Shown here piece after piece: positions 35,248 to 47,835 of a stretch of 64,000 bases of DNA. How positions within the stretch are numbered: the stretch's first letter is position 1; every line of letters starts with the position of its first letter. The notes below the pieces were generated by a model. That model was not told the DNA's origin. It saw nothing but the letters and a program-made list of their open reading frames with translations, and did no database searches. Made by a program: the position numbers and the translations under genes. The DNA comes from Trissonchulus latispiculum (lineage: Eukaryota > Nematoda > Enoplea > Enoplida > Ironidae), in the NCBI GenBank assembly GCA_030248195.1, contig JASAND010017631.1, positions 1-64,000 of the forward strand, read 5' to 3'.

Positions 35248-37231
35248 ATGGCCTGTAGTAGCGCTTTTCTGTACACTCAATGCTTTTTCCTGGCACTAAC
35301 CACCCTTTACTGTCTAATCCCAACTGTAACCGGAGTAGAAGTTGATAGTCGGACGGAGGCTTTGCGAGCTGTTCTGCAAAATCAGGCGCCTCGCATTGCG
35401 CCTCCGCGCCACAGAAGAGCTTTGCGTTTCGGAAGTCTGATGAACTCTCGTCCACTGAATCAGCAGGAAGCCTCTAGGCTAACTTCTGATCACAACAAAT
35501 TTAGAAAAATGGTATGTAGCTTTATTGTGAAACTTGCTTTAAACTGTATGTCTTCTTTTGGCGATTTGAAAATAAATTCTTCCAAGGACCAGATTGCCTG
35601 TCGTGTGATCCGAAATAGGAATTTTTTCCTGTTCCTACACAGGCAACTCACTACGGCCTCGTTCCTCGGTTTTTCGAATTTGTTCTGGTAACGCGCAGCC
35701 CGAACTCAAGCCTCACATCGAAACTGCTCTGATTGCTTTTAAAAATAGCTCCTATTTTGCACAGGCACTCTTGAATTGGGAAAAAGAAAAACGGTCTGTG
35801 ACATTAATACCTTCTTTCTTGTAATAAAAGGTGAGCGTGGAGAGAGGAAGAAAATTTAGCTTCCCTTCCTTTCACTTCCTTGATTGGTTTTGACTTTAAG
35901 CAGATAATAAAATCCCAAAAAGGGAAGCAACATTATCTCTGACTAGCAGCAACAGAGCTTTTCGCGTCCATTCGGTACAAGCTTAATTGTATTCTTTGCT
36001 TGGCTTTGGCTCACCAAGAGAATTGTCAAGCTTTTTCGCTTCCTGAAGGTTGTTGACTTTCTGTTTTCAGGTACCAGCAGAGAATATGGAGCGAGTGTAT
36101 TGGGATACACAGTTGGCAGCCAGCGCTCAACGCCACGCAGATCGTTGCACATTTGCTCACAGCACTGATCGCGGTTTTAAGGGAGAAAACATTTGGGCCT
36201 CTCCCTTCGCTAACTTCAACGGAGCTGTTTCAATGTGGTACAATGAAGTCAATGATCCATACTGTGGCTGTGGCAACACATACAAACACTGTTGTGGCCA
36301 TTTCACTCAAGTATGTGGATACCGCTGGGTTTTCTTGAAAATTTAATTTAATTAATTTAATTTAATTTAATTTAATTTAATTTAATTTAATTTAATTTAA
36401 TTTAATTTAATTTAATTTAATTTAATTTAATTTAATTTAATTTAATTTAATTTTATTTTATTTAGTTCAATTTAGGTTTAATTTAATTTAATTTAATTTA
36501 ATTTAATAATTTAATTTAATTTAATTTAATTTAATTTAATTTAATTTGGATTAATTAGTTTAATTTAATAAAATTTGGTTTAACTTAATTTCATTTAATC
36601 TCTTTCCGTTCGTCCTACTTTGTTGTTCTGCACAGAAACCGCGTAAATTTAGTCACCCATCTGTCATGCGCTTGATGGAACTTGGAGGGCTGAAAAACCA
36701 GACTTTGGCCAAGTTTGCCCAAAAATCATGAAAAAACTCCGGATTCTGGGGGGAGGTTAGCTCCAGGTTTTGAGGGGTGAAACCCCCAACGCCCCAAACA
36801 TATCACTCAGAATAACGAAGTAGAAACAAATTAGAGCAAAGTGGACAGACATGTATACATGTATTTGTCATTTTATCCGTTGGGCCCCAACGGACTATTA
36901 GTCATTACCCGAAATGGACTAAACGGACTAAAGCAAATGGTGCTACGTCTACATCTATCCAAACTCAGTCCTTCTTCAAACACTACGTGTTTAACTAATG
37001 CATGATATGTATTTGTTTCAGGTAGTCTGGTCCACATCAGCAAGAATCGGCTGCGGGTTTGCCGAATGCGGTTCCATCACCTATGCCCCGGGAATGCGAT
37101 ACGTCCTCGTCTGCCACTACGTCCAGCCGGGGAATCGTATCGGGCGACCTGCCTTCAACTACGGACCAAATCAGTGCGGCAACTGCCCCTCTCATGCACC
37201 CAATTGCGTTGACGGGCTCTGCCAGAGCTGA
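35248..37231 (+). CDS. Secreted CAP/SCP-domain protein (three exons)
   Basis: Exons 35248-35511, 36071-36310 and 37022-37231 join in phase 0 to give 237 residues. The first ATG gives a signal peptide (MACSSAFLYTQCFFLALTTL and on), a ~60-residue propeptide-like stretch, then the CAP domain: HNKFRKM, NMERVYWDTQLAASAQRHA, FAHS, GENIWASP, the signature GHFTQVVWSTSARIGCG split across the second intron, and YVLVCHYVQPGN. CAP His/Glu residues are present (H in HNKF, E in GEN, H in GHFTQ). A Cys-rich tail (CGNCPSHAPNC, CVDGLCQS) ends the protein. Members are extracellular; roles range from sterol binding to immune modulation and cannot be set here. Introns are 559 and 711 bp with GT-AG ends. Confidence 0.93.
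36340..36600. repeat. (TTTAA)n array in the CAP gene intron
   Basis: A near-continuous pentanucleotide run of TTTAA/AATTT with a few substituted units near 36455-36475 and 36545-36590. It starts about 30 bp after the second CAP exon's donor. Confidence 0.95.
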
Positions 37232-39269
37232 AACAACTGACAGTCAGATTGGTCCCAGCTTTCATGCTTTGCTTTCTAATACAGACAGCTTTTCCTCCAT
37301 CTGGGAAACAAGAATCGACTCAATTTCTCACTCCCAGGTGGACGAAAAGTGAACATTTCGTTCCCGGGTGCCTCGACTCAGGTTTCGCCTGCCTGCCAAA
37401 CCCTCAGCTTTAAGTACAGACTAATTCTACTGAACACTGCTTTTGTGTTGCCACAGTCCTGCAGTCTAATTCGTGCTCAATTTCAGCATAACTATGCTAT
37501 GCTTCTTTTCTGTCTAATTTACATACAACTATCATTTTGTGTTAATGCTAAATCTTTCAGCTTACTACGAACACTGTTTGACCGAAATCTAAGCTTTAAG
37601 GTTTAGCATTTTGCTAAATTGTTATGTAATAATGTGTAAACATGTATTAATCGGAAACTTATGATATCATATATATTTTTATGCATTTATATATTTGTTT
37701 GTGTGCCACGCTAGAAACTTTGATAGGTGCTGTGAACTACGAATTTTTGTGTTGGTGATGGGTTTGTCTATATGCGATTATATATAATAAATCAATGGTG
37801 CTAAACCTGTTTGCAGAAAGAAATCAAAATGAGTAACAGTTAGTACCAAATATTAGGTAGGAACCATACAGCCGAATATAGCGTAATCTAAATCTACTGT
37901 TTGCCGGTGCTTACTTGAATGTTGCTCATATGAAGGAAGGACAGGTAGCTTCGGTTCATGAGACAGTTTGACAATCAGCAGCATGCTCCAGCAGGTGGTA
38001 GATAGCATCCTTATGAAATAATGAAAGACTTTTGATTTTGATGCTGTTACCAAACTCTTACTAGCGATTCAAAAGTGACTATTAAATAGAAAGTAATTTA
38101 CTCAATTCTTAACTTTTGTCTATTTTTGGACATGGATTTTTAGAATCATAAGTAAGCTAAAGAAATCGGCGAGTTCAGATGCCAGAAGTGCTTTCCATGG
38201 TTTTCTACTGAATTTGTTGGATTCTCTTTAAGCTAGATGTGTTGAGAAAAAAATTGAGATTTATTGGATTTTTTCCAAGTCCTTCAGTTTTGACGTTTAT
38301 TTTTCCGAAGGGCAAACAAAGAATCTTGAAAATTATAGCTCGACAATTGTTCTAAAAGTTTTCAAAATTTCTTTCCACCAGCACGACTTCAGAGTTTCAT
38401 TTTCCATATTTCACATTTCCGTATTCCGTTCTTGTGCTCAAAAACATTTATACAGCTAAAGAGATCTTTTCTGTGGATACCATGCAGTATAGCGGTACGA
38501 ATCAGTAATGACAATACTTGATTGATCTACCGTCTCGCACTATTGGAACTGTCCAAATTCGGCAATATATATTAGATTTTAAGAAAGCTGATCCGATTTT
38601 GACATAAAAAATTAGTTTTCTGTTTCTATTCCGTAATCCGTGAAACATTTAAGAGAGTACGTATAAATTGCAAGACATGACATGGTTGTTGTTGTCTATC
38701 AAGTATGATTGTTACAATTCGGCTGGACACTTGTGCAAAACCGCACGGATACCACGCTTTTGAGTTACTGCTGGTGTTGCAAAGTTGTGTGCGTACACTG
38801 CACATTTAAGATGGCGGTTTTCTTTTGTGTAATTTTGACCCTATATGCTTCAATTCTTTATGATAGTAGATGAAACTTTCAAAATATGCTATTTTGGTTC
38901 TCTTTAACATTCTGGGACCAGTCCCACATTTTTAGGTGAAAAGATAAGAAATTTTCGGTTTATAGATTTCGGTTTTCAGTAGATAAGATAGTCGATACAT
39001 CAGATTGGCTGTTATGGATGGAAAAATGGTGCGAAAACGAAGATTTTTGCTTTTACAAGCTTTGAGCTATCTGTAGTGGTTATGGTTAAGTCAGTATAAG
39101 CCAAAAACGACATTTGGGGTAAAAAAGACATTTTCGAGGAATTTCTTGGATTTTGTTTTTTCAAAATTACCGCCAAATCGAAAGGACAATTTCGTTTATT
39201 TACACTCAATCGATACGCGGTCTAATTGTCCATTTTGTCAGTGCCTATTTGCTGGGATTCGTTGCTTTC
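37232..39269. other. Intergenic stretch, CAP 3' flank
   Basis: AT-rich sequence with AATAAA-like motifs near 37787 (ATAATAAATC). No convincing gene or TIR structure was found. Short open frames look random. Confidence 0.35.
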
Positions 39270-39800
39270 AACTAGACATTTGACCGAAAAACCATTGCGA
39301 TTATCTTGAACAATGTTTTGAATGTTCGATGCTTTGAACATCGATTTCTCAAAAACTACCCAATGGATTTATATGGTTTTGCATGATGAAAATTCGCGCT
39401 ATTGCGGAGGGTCATTTTTCTGGATTTGAGCTCCATTTGCGAGAAAACTGAACACAAAATTGTGAAATGTCATGTCACCGCACATTTGCCGAATTTTCTG
39501 GAGTATTGAGGCTTGTTAAGCCAAATCTAAAAAATGTCCCTCGACCCATATGTCCTTCATATCATGGCACAAGAAAAAATTTTGGCCGATTCTACAGTTT
39601 TGAGAAATCGATGTTCAAAGATTTTTAAGCCTGTCAGACAGTGTGTCAGAAATTTTTTGCTAGTTTTGTGCTAATTTTGCTAGTTTCGTAAACTTACGTG
39701 ATTGTACAGATTATAAGCTTTAAAACGATGTATAAAACTCTTTCCAACCCCCAAAATTACGAAAGCTATAGCGTTTCAAAAAATCACCACAACAGACATT
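39270..39800 (+). repeat. Direct repeat A (partner 40965-41470)
   Basis: TTCTCAAAAACTACCC, GTCATTTTTCTGGATTTGAG, GAGTATTGAGGCTTGTTAAG, CCTCGACCCATATGTCC and GATTATAAGCTTTAAAACGATG have matching blocks in the same order at 40965-41470. It is a dispersed repeat, diverged, flanking the last bestrophin exon. Confidence 0.7.
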
Positions 39801-39897
39801 GGCGCGCTTCACAGTTGTATCACAGCTGTGGGAATACAAGCAAACCCAAGAATTTGTCAAAGATACTGGCAGAAGGACAAATTTAATCTCAACCTAG

Positions 39898-42800
39898 CTA
39901 TACATGATTGGGTGTATTAGGCATATGGATCTGTAGGGGATCCGTGTCACTGCGTTCTGTCACGTGAACAGTCCCGATCAGCATTCTTCGCAGAGAGCCG
40001 CAGATACAACCAGAACTGTCCGTTGCGGCCCTGTCCGGATGACTACTCCTCTTTTCGTGGAGTTCATACAGAGATTCGCTGGCAAGGACGTAGTCGGCCG
40101 CCTTCAAGTCTAGATTTTCATTAATATGCCGATAGGGTTTACGCTCTGGTCGACTGGCGGATCCGCGCGTATGGGGGAGAGGCACATTGAGTTCGTATTG
40201 GGGCAAAATACTTGGAACATAACCATAACAGTTTTCGATGATCAGCCTTGAGACCTCGGTGTGTCGATCGAGGATGTAGTTTAATTCGAAATCTTCATCG
40301 TCTTCACCGAAAGGACTCATCAAATCTTCACCTACCTAGAATAAGAAATACACCTGAACGAACAGTCGAACAATTAAACATTTACAAATGTTAAGTATCA
40401 GTGCTTCACGTGAAACTCGAAAGGTTTCAGCAAACGAAGCTAGTCACGTCCTGGGGTTGGCTCAGTGGTAGAGCGTTCTACTGAAGATATAAAAGCTCGG
40501 CGATTTAATCCTCGCCCTGGACACTTTTCTTCACATCTTTCAATCCTAATTTCAACTTTCACATACTGGTTTGCGACAGTCTTATTTACATAACTCGGCG
40601 TAGGACTGTTAATAAGAGTATATAATGTAAAGCGTGGCACTAGGCTCACTCTATTTTATCGGAGCAAAAACTATTCCCTGGTTCGCTAACGGCTGACCTC
40701 CAAAAATTAAAGCGTAGTCCCCCCCCGTAAATCAGTACCTGGTCGAAAGGGGATACGCTCATTAGCTCTATGTTTATGTGCTTAAGCTCGACAACACAAG
40801 CAATGTGTTAGAAAATTTTGTGCCTGCTTTGAGCTTTAGAACGTAAGCATAGCGTTGGCAATTTTTTGAAGTGATGAGTCTAATTGCCTCTCAGACCCTT
40901 ATGGCATTTATGCAATCTAATTGCACATTTTATTAATGCCTTTTAGATGGAGTTAGTTGCTTTAGGCTAGAGATTTGGCCGAAACACCAATTTGGCAAAA
41001 CTGGGATTGTTTTGTTTTAAACATCAGTTTCTCAAAAAACTACCCCATGGATTCGCGTAAGCTTTCGCAGAGTGAAAATTCGCAGCATTTCGGGGGGAGT
41101 TTTCTTGACTTGAACTTCACCGCTGCGAGAACACTCAATTCGAAGTTGCAAAATTTCGTGTCATCGTACAATCGGCGGCTTTTCTGGAGTATGAAGACGT
41201 GTTGAGTGAGCCAAATCCATAAAATTTCCCTCGACCCACATGTCCCTCATATCATGACACAAAACGAGATTTTGCCGATTCTATAGTTTTGAGAAATCTA
41301 TACTCAAAGTTTGATGGTCTATATTTAGTTAATATGTCAAAAACTTTTGCTGCTTTTCTTGCAAATTTTGCTTTTTTCGTATTTACTGATTATAAGCTTA
41401 AAAACGATGTGTCAAATGTTTCCAACTCGCAAAATTGCGAAAGATTATTGCGTTTCAAATTTCCCTTCATAAAAGGACACCACCACGTTAAGACCTTATG
41501 CCAATATTAAAATTCCAATGCTAGGTACAGCGATTGTAAGGCCAAATACTGCAAGTAGGATTATATGGGATTGTAAAACGCAAATTCGGACAAATGGGAT
41601 GGGATGGGACGGTGAATTTGAAAATCTTGTGGGATAGGCTGGGATGGGATGGGAGAATTCGTCCCATTTGCCAACTCTGCACCATACATGTGCTTGGGAG
41701 GCTTTGGAGCTCCCCCCAGAGGGGTCCCTCACCCTCCCAGAATCCGATTTTTGGGCAAAAATCATAGTTCATATTCAAAGTTCGTAAAAGTCTAGGTCGT
41801 CCAGTGCACGCATCCTTCAGAGCATTGCCGAGTTTCGTGCATAAATTGATTAGTGAGTACAATAAAAGTGATATATTACTTCAAGGCCCCTTTTTAATGA
41901 ACCTGATAGTTTAATGCTGCACAACATTCACGTTGAATGATCTCATTTCTTGGAACATTCGCAACTTTTTTGGACATTTTGACAACCCCTTATTGCTTTG
42001 GGCAATGAAAAATTGGATGACATATTGCAGTGATAATTGTTGTAAAGTAGGAAGATCATTCATTTGTTTTACAGTGAATGAAAGTTAAAGCGACAAAAAT
42101 CAGAAGCATTTGATTAACCTAATGTTCATTATGAACTTTGTTGAGAATACGATTTTTAAATCTTTAATGAAGTTTTGCAGATACTCTTTCAACTAATTCC
42201 CATGAGTTTGTAAACTAAGTTCCGGTTCAAATCTAATCGACATTGATTGGATGAACAGACGCGATTATTTCCTGTTTGCTTACTTTTAGCCATCCCACAT
42301 AAAACAGGAACTGAAGGATTGTAAAGATAGGAATGTAGATATCAACTGACTTTCCCGTGTCACAGGCAGATTTTGTGGGATATTGTCTGGCTATTAGACA
42401 GAGAGCAAAATATCCATACGTCGCAATGGTGGCTACCTGCGTATATACCAGAGGTATGCTGACCTGAAAATAATAAACCGATTAAAATAATCTAGACTCA
42501 AGTCGACGCCATCTAGAGATTGACTTTAGACGGGCGAGGTCGCCTTAGGTAATAATTCGAATCCTGTACATATTCTCGTGTTCTATGCAATTGAACAATC
42601 TTGGATACACTTATTACTTAAAGGCATATTACAGAAAGCCACTTTTTAGGGACCAAAATACAGCTTCTGAATTTTGCACAAAATGCGCAGCAAGAATTTT
42701 CCCGGTTGCATTGCAGCCGAATTCAAAGTAAGTCGCACACGGTTAGAAAATCGCTTTATGATTGGAAGTTTAAGAAGGTCTTGTCTTGTATGGAGAAATT

Positions 42801-44686
42801 AGCTAAAATGAATGCGCAACATTTTTGCCTACTTTTCCCAACTTTGACAAGCTACAATTCCAGCTAGAAAGCAGCAATCGGGGCAACTATAAAGACTACC
42901 TGGGTATTTATGTGTAAAACACTTCTACTAAGTGGCAACCCTCTAGCTTGCATAGTAAATGCTCCACAATAGGTGGAAATAGTTGGTCATGTTTTTGCAA
43001 AAACTACATTTTTTATGATAGCAGCGTACGGGATAGGAGTTAGAAGATTATCATGCCAGGGATAATTAGCCTCGACGAGATCTTCAAATCGACACCCTTA
43101 GACAACGACCAATTTTACGGTTGCCGTAGATCAAGAAACGATGGATCATTTGATTTCTGCAAAAATGTCCAGTTTTCAACGCCAAAACAAGAAAATTGGC
43201 AAGAAAGGATAGAAAGTTACTTTAAAATGCAAGCATGTAAAGCTCAACGAGATCTTTCGATTGAATATAATAGTCACGACTATGTAGCTGCAACTGTAAA
43301 AAATCTACAAAAACCGCCTAAACGCAAATGCCAAGTTTTTGAAGCGAGATTGTGCGGAGGGTGTTAGAACGCTAAAATAACTTATTTTAGAAAATCTCAC
43401 CAAATTTGATCTTGATTTTAGCCGTCAACCAACAGTATGTGCCCATAAGGAATCACCCCTTAAGCTTACAACCTTAGTTTATATTGAACTAACAAAAAGC
43501 TGAACCGAAAAACCTGCTTCAGATTTGTGTTCAGCGGCCCAGAAAATCTTTCAACTTTTCAGCAAAATCGAAGACAAAAGTTTTTTCGGTCACCTATATT
43601 TGAACACAGCATGGTCGAAAACATATCTATACCGAAGTTTAGCTCATTTGATCAAGTTTTAAAAATTTTGAGTGGTGGGGGGTATACGAGACAAGACCCG
43701 TTTAAAAGTCTAAAACGTATGCAAGATTGCGTAAAATTTTGTAGGAGACATTGGCTAGGTACATTACAAACATTAATTAAGGCAAAGAAAAACACAAATT
43801 ATTCATTCAAAGCTGTCAGGCTAGTCGTTACAAGACTGATATATTTAATGCAATGCAGCAAACAACAGCAACAAAAAGAACAAATTATTACCCAGTCATA
43901 GATGAATAGTTGCAAAAATCCTTTGCGGAAAACGTCCAACTCTGTGAGCAAAGATTTGAGTTCGTTTGTGTGGGAAAATCGTCTCTGTTCAAAGCACTTG
44001 ATGAAAATCGATTGAATCCACAGAATTGGGATCATCCACTTTTTGTGTGGATCGTTGTGGATTTCAATCTTTTCAAATAATTCAAATTCGTCTGGTGTGA
44101 GCAATCCGGCCTAAAAATTTAAAACAGGAAAAACAGTTTCGTTTTTTACACTATAATCTTAATATTAGCACAATTCACAATGTATTTAGTTCAGTCACAG
44201 AAATAGAACTATCCTCCTACTGTTGTTACCTACCGAGACCAAATGTTTATCCGTAGGGAATCGTCTGAGTACCCGAAGTGAAATGCTGCGCCAGGCCAAA
44301 ACGCAGGCTAAAATAGCATAGCGGGAGACAGCACGGCGAATCGTGATGTCATGTTCTCGATTTCCGCGGACGTAGGCCTGAACATTAAGCAGTAAACTAT
44401 CTGGATACGAAATATAGTTAAATTGTTCCCACCATCGTTTAACCACCATTCCAACATAGAAGCCTAACAGAAACGTTAACGGAATTTGCTTGGTATATTC
44501 TACAAACAGGACCGCAATTTCGCCAAATATCTCCTTCTGCTTATCGTTCAAACTGAATCGATAAATAATACTGATGGCGTAATAGATGCAAAGATAGACC
44601 AATAAATCCTTATAAATGGTTTTCCAAAGGCTTCCCTTCCATCGAAGCAGCAGTTTCCAGAAACGGTCGGAATAGGAAATTGTCAT
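39898..44686 (-). CDS. Bestrophin family anion channel (four exons)
   Basis: Minus-strand exons 44686-44234, 44110-43892, 42463-42284 and 40335-39898 join in phase 0 to give 429 residues; stop TAG at 39898. Bestrophins are pentameric Ca2+-activated chloride channels of cell membranes. Seen here: start MTISYSDRFWKLLLRWKGS, neck segment IPLTFLLGFYV (the I, F, F pore-neck residues of the family are kept), KRWWEQF, RYAILACVLAWRSIS, YDWVSIPLVYTQVATIATYG, IPIFTILQFLFYVGWLK and the calcium-clasp region SPFGEDDEDFELN. ATG at 44686 is chosen because MT(I/V)xY is the usual start. The C-terminal tail after the channel core is short (about 110 residues). Introns are 123, 1428 and 1948 bp; the longest holds repeats and a tRNA-like sequence. 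Confidence 0.95.
40446..40525 (+). pseudogene. tRNA-Phe-like sequence (decayed tRNA or SINE head)
   Basis: GGTTGGCTCAGTGGTAGAGC gives a good D arm and box A. CTACTGAAGATATAAA resembles the tRNA-Phe anticodon arm (GAA), and GGCGATTTAATCCTCGCC a weakened T arm with box B changed from GGTTCGA. The outer GTCCTGG/CCTGGAC can form an acceptor stem with a mismatch. The T-loop loses the conserved TTC, so a working tRNA is unlikely. Confidence 0.6.
40600..40880. mobile_element. Diverged PalA-related element
   Basis: AAGAGTATATAATGTAAAGC resembles a PalA left end, and the inner GCTAACGGCTGACC plus CCCCCCGTAAATCAGTACCT match the interior of the copy at 27888. The right end is not clear. In the last bestrophin intron. 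Confidence 0.45.
40965..41470 (+). repeat. Direct repeat B (partner 39270-39800)
   Basis: Same block order as 39270-39800, for example TTCTCAAAAAACTACCCCATGG and CCTCGACCCACATGTCCCTC. Located in the bestrophin intron, whereas the partner lies just beyond the stop codon. Confidence 0.7.
41586..41683. mobile_element. hAT-like terminus related to 32817-33933
   Basis: GGGATGGGATGGGA repeats followed by TTCGTCCCATTTGCCAACTCTG resemble the right end of the nested hAT-like element (ATCCCATTCGTCAACTCTG). The other end was not found, so this is probably a fragment or an old copy. Confidence 0.55.
43053..43367 (+). CDS. Possible small orphan ORF antisense in a bestrophin intron
   Basis: An ATG-initiated frame of 104 codons, MPGIISLDEIFKSTPLDN through to RLCGGC, lies wholly inside the intron 42464-43891 on the opposite strand. 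It is hydrophilic, has no signal peptide, and shows a basic segment (KPPKRKC) near its end. I recognise no family. It could be a small gene, a retrocopied fragment or chance; amino-acid composition looks more protein-like than nearby frames. Confidence 0.25.
   Translation: MPGIISLDEIFKSTPLDNDQFYGCRRSRNDGSFDFCKNVQFSTPKQENWQERIESYFKMQACKAQRDLSIEYNSHDYVAATVKNLQKPPKRKCQVFEARLCGGC
43480..43710. mobile_element. Decayed half of the 28795-29394 hAT-like family
   Basis: AAGCTGAACCGAAAAACCTG, TTTTCAGCAAAATCGAAGAC and the terminus ACGAGACAAGACCCG follow the same order as the right arm of 28795-29394, with substitutions and a deletion. Only one arm is seen. Confidence 0.6.
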
Positions 44687-45099
44687 TTTTTCAAGGCACA
44701 AATACGGTGCTAGGGAAGGAGTGAACTGTAAATTGTTCCAACTGAAAGCGACGAGAAGAGGTGAATGCTAGCTACAGCTTCGGTTAGGCATGATGTAACT
44801 GTTCTACAATTAAGCTGATTACAGTACAGCATAATGACAACAATGTTGTGAATAAAATTATTAATCTGATTAATTTTTTGGTTAAAAGATTTGTGGTGAT
44901 GGTTGGAGGCATGGTTGGACGCGAAATTGTAGCTGTTACCATTTTTGGTAACCTAGGAGCCCAACTGATACCGTTTGGATGCCCGCAAGATACAGACAAA
45001 TTTTTCGAATGTCAGAATTATGCAACAATTGTCAACGAAAAAACGCCTACAACACTAGAGGGGATAGAATTACTGGGTGCCTTTGGCTTTGACTGGTCA

Positions 45100-47830
45100 T
45101 AGTCTAACAATGGAGCAATCTTAGCCAATTTGTAGCTGAAAGATATTACTTTCTTTTATTTATTATAGATGTTACTTCAAATAAATAAAATGGCAAAGTT
45201 CATAAATAAAAGCAAATGTAAATATATAAGTACGTAGTAGGATGGCCGGGTCAAACGGCCCCCGCGGTCGATTTTTAATGCTTATTTTTTGTTTGCCATT
45301 AAAATAAAACAATTTTGCGGCGTAGTTCAGCTTAATTCTTTATAAATTTAAGCAGGGAGTGGCGAAAAGTGTATTTACCATAACAAAAATGTGCAGGGAG
45401 AAAAAAAAAAAAAGGAAAAAAAAAATAGAAAAAAAAAAATTGGAAAGACGGAAGATTAAAAAAAGTATAAAAGGTAGAGTTGCAAATCCACAGACTGGCT
45501 TAGAATCAAGAAATCTGCGTTCACCACGATTTTAAAAAAATTTTTAGCATTTCTGTTTTCAAGAATGTTAAATTTATCAAAGTCGTAGTGCAATTATGTT
45601 AAAAACCACAAATAAAAAAAGGAAAAAATTATAAAAAAATATATAAAAAAAATGTGTGTAAGTCTAGACCAGAAAAAAGTAGAGTAGAGTTCAATTTAAC
45701 TTTTTTCAGTTCAGGGGGAGGGGGGGGGGGGGGGGGGGGGGGAGCTGTGAACCGGGTTAAAGGATGCTCACTCTGGTTATAATATAACAGACAAAATTAA
45801 CTAGTGTCCTTTTTCTGAAGACCGGCCGGCCGGGTGATGGCCAGCGGCAAATTGGGGTATGTGTTTTGAACATCGAATGCATTATTTGCTCGTGCTCGAT
45901 GGTTTTTGTCTTTCCAAACTATTTAAGCAGCCAATATGTCAAGAAACAGCTAGTACCCGTAGTTCCGACTTGCAATCGGTTATGGTTCCTCAAAAAGTTG
46001 ACTAAAACCATCACTTTCAGTGAACTGGACTGATTTATGAAAGTCAGACTCATTTCATCTCATTGCAATTAGGGAACGTTCTGAAGTCATGATATCTGCT
46101 GTGGGAAATTTGTAAAGCAATATAATTGTTTTTTTTTTTTTTTTTTTGGGTTTTGGGTTTTTGGGTTTTAATCAAGGTAGAGTTTTAAATCATCAAGACT
46201 TTACATTTACAATCGATTAAGAGAATTATCTCTGGCGTTAGCGTTAATAAAGGTTAATGAATCTTAATGAATGATAACATTACGAGTTCTGGTTAAAAAT
46301 TATTACAAATACATATTTTTATTTCTTCGATGCGTGTCAAAACCATCTGGTTCCACGTGATTCAAAGCTACACTATTAGTTGTGTATAACAAATAAAGTT
46401 GTTGAAAACTTGAAAAGGTTATCTGGAGAAACAGCCGGAAAAAGTTAAGGTGGCAAAATTCCGAAACGGCAAAACAGCAGCTGCGAAACGACATTTCCTT
46501 AAAATTCTTTCCCTAGGTAGCCAGAACATGTATACTTTTTGCCTAAAATTATTTCGAGTATGTTTTGCATAAATTTGCTGGAAAAAGCTTTGACAGGAAA
46601 ATGATTGAGTGGAGCTTTTAGTACGTCCTAAGTAAGAAAATTGAAACATCATTAAGTCTTTCTAACTTCTGTTTTCAAAACTTTGGTAGCAAACTGTAGG
46701 TAGGTCTGACATCAGGCATAATAGGGGAACTTGGGAATTAAAAATAATTTATGCAAAAACCAAAATAGGAACCGTTTGACGTTGTGCAACAACCGCTAAA
46801 AGATGAAAGCTGCAATGAGTTTAAAGTCTGTTTAAGTAAATATGTGTAACTTATGGCCCTTAAATATATACGAGCATATATTGCTGAAAACAATGTGGCT
46901 ATATACTTTTAACCAGTATGAAAAGCTATTCCAGTCAGGTGGAAACTATCTGGTTTTCTTTCCTTCCAAGTTTTTGTTTGACGTTTGTTAGCTTTTGAAA
47001 AACAGTGCACACATATCATTACGGAATAATATTTGTGCCAGTTTACGCTGAACTTGTTCCTCCAGAGTTCTGAGCGCGATTAGTTTCAAGCTATGAACTT
47101 AATAATCGAATATTGAGGAGTGGGGAGGGATGTGACATAACATGGGAGTTAGGTGCCAGCTTTTCAGCACAGCCTTAGAGTATTGAATAGTTTTGGCTGA
47201 CGTAGTATGGTTAAGTGATTGTCTTGCTAACGACAACTGTTGTAGACCCTAAAAAACCTAGTGTAACTTAGAGAAATTGCCCTTCTGCGGGACTTAGCAT
47301 GCAAAGCACGGCTTGTCTCAGCAAACCTATTCCATCTATTAAGACGGAGTGCAAACAAATATGTAGAGGATTCCTGTTAGGATTTAAAAATAAGCTGACA
47401 TTTGTAAACTGGAGAACAAACTTGGTACTCTTTCATGACCGACAGGTTTACGGTTTACAACTATATGCTGATTACTACTTGGAACGGCTTTACCCAAGAG
47501 CTGTTCACACACGATTTGCTACATTAGGATGATTCGGATTTCAAATGAGTTGATAATTTGTGCAGTTGTGTCGGGCCGCCTTTGAGGAGAGTTTGTTAAT
47601 ACTATTATTATCTATTATCTATTAAAACGAAAATTGGTATAGCATTCTCAACTTCTCCAACAAGCAGGTATCATTGTAGAATTTAGAAATTCAATGAAGA
47701 TAATTTGATTTAAGTAAAGATTTGCAAGATTCGTGTTCGAGTGTTCTTCACGTCTGATTGTCCTACCGCTTATCGGCTGACCAACTGGAATAAGATGACG
47801 ACAGCCCTAACCAAACGTCACGAATTTACT
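45100..47830. other. Gene-poor spacer with homopolymers
   Basis: Contains an A-rich stretch (45395-45660), a G homopolymer of more than 20 (about 45720-45742) and a T homopolymer near 46128-46147. A minus-strand open segment at 46303-46652 has acceptor- and donor-like ends (CAG at about 46437) and might be an exon of the decayed membrane protein nearby, but I cannot support it. Confidence 0.35.
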
Positions 47831-47835
47831 GGTTT

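Noticed and set aside
36340..36600. CRISPR-like array
   Set aside because: It is a simple TTTAA pentanucleotide run with no spacers.
44848..45102. 84-codon frame between bestrophin and the decayed receptor
   Set aside because: Considered as a channel fragment near the DEG/ENaC gene, but it shows no DEG/ENaC or bestrophin motif.
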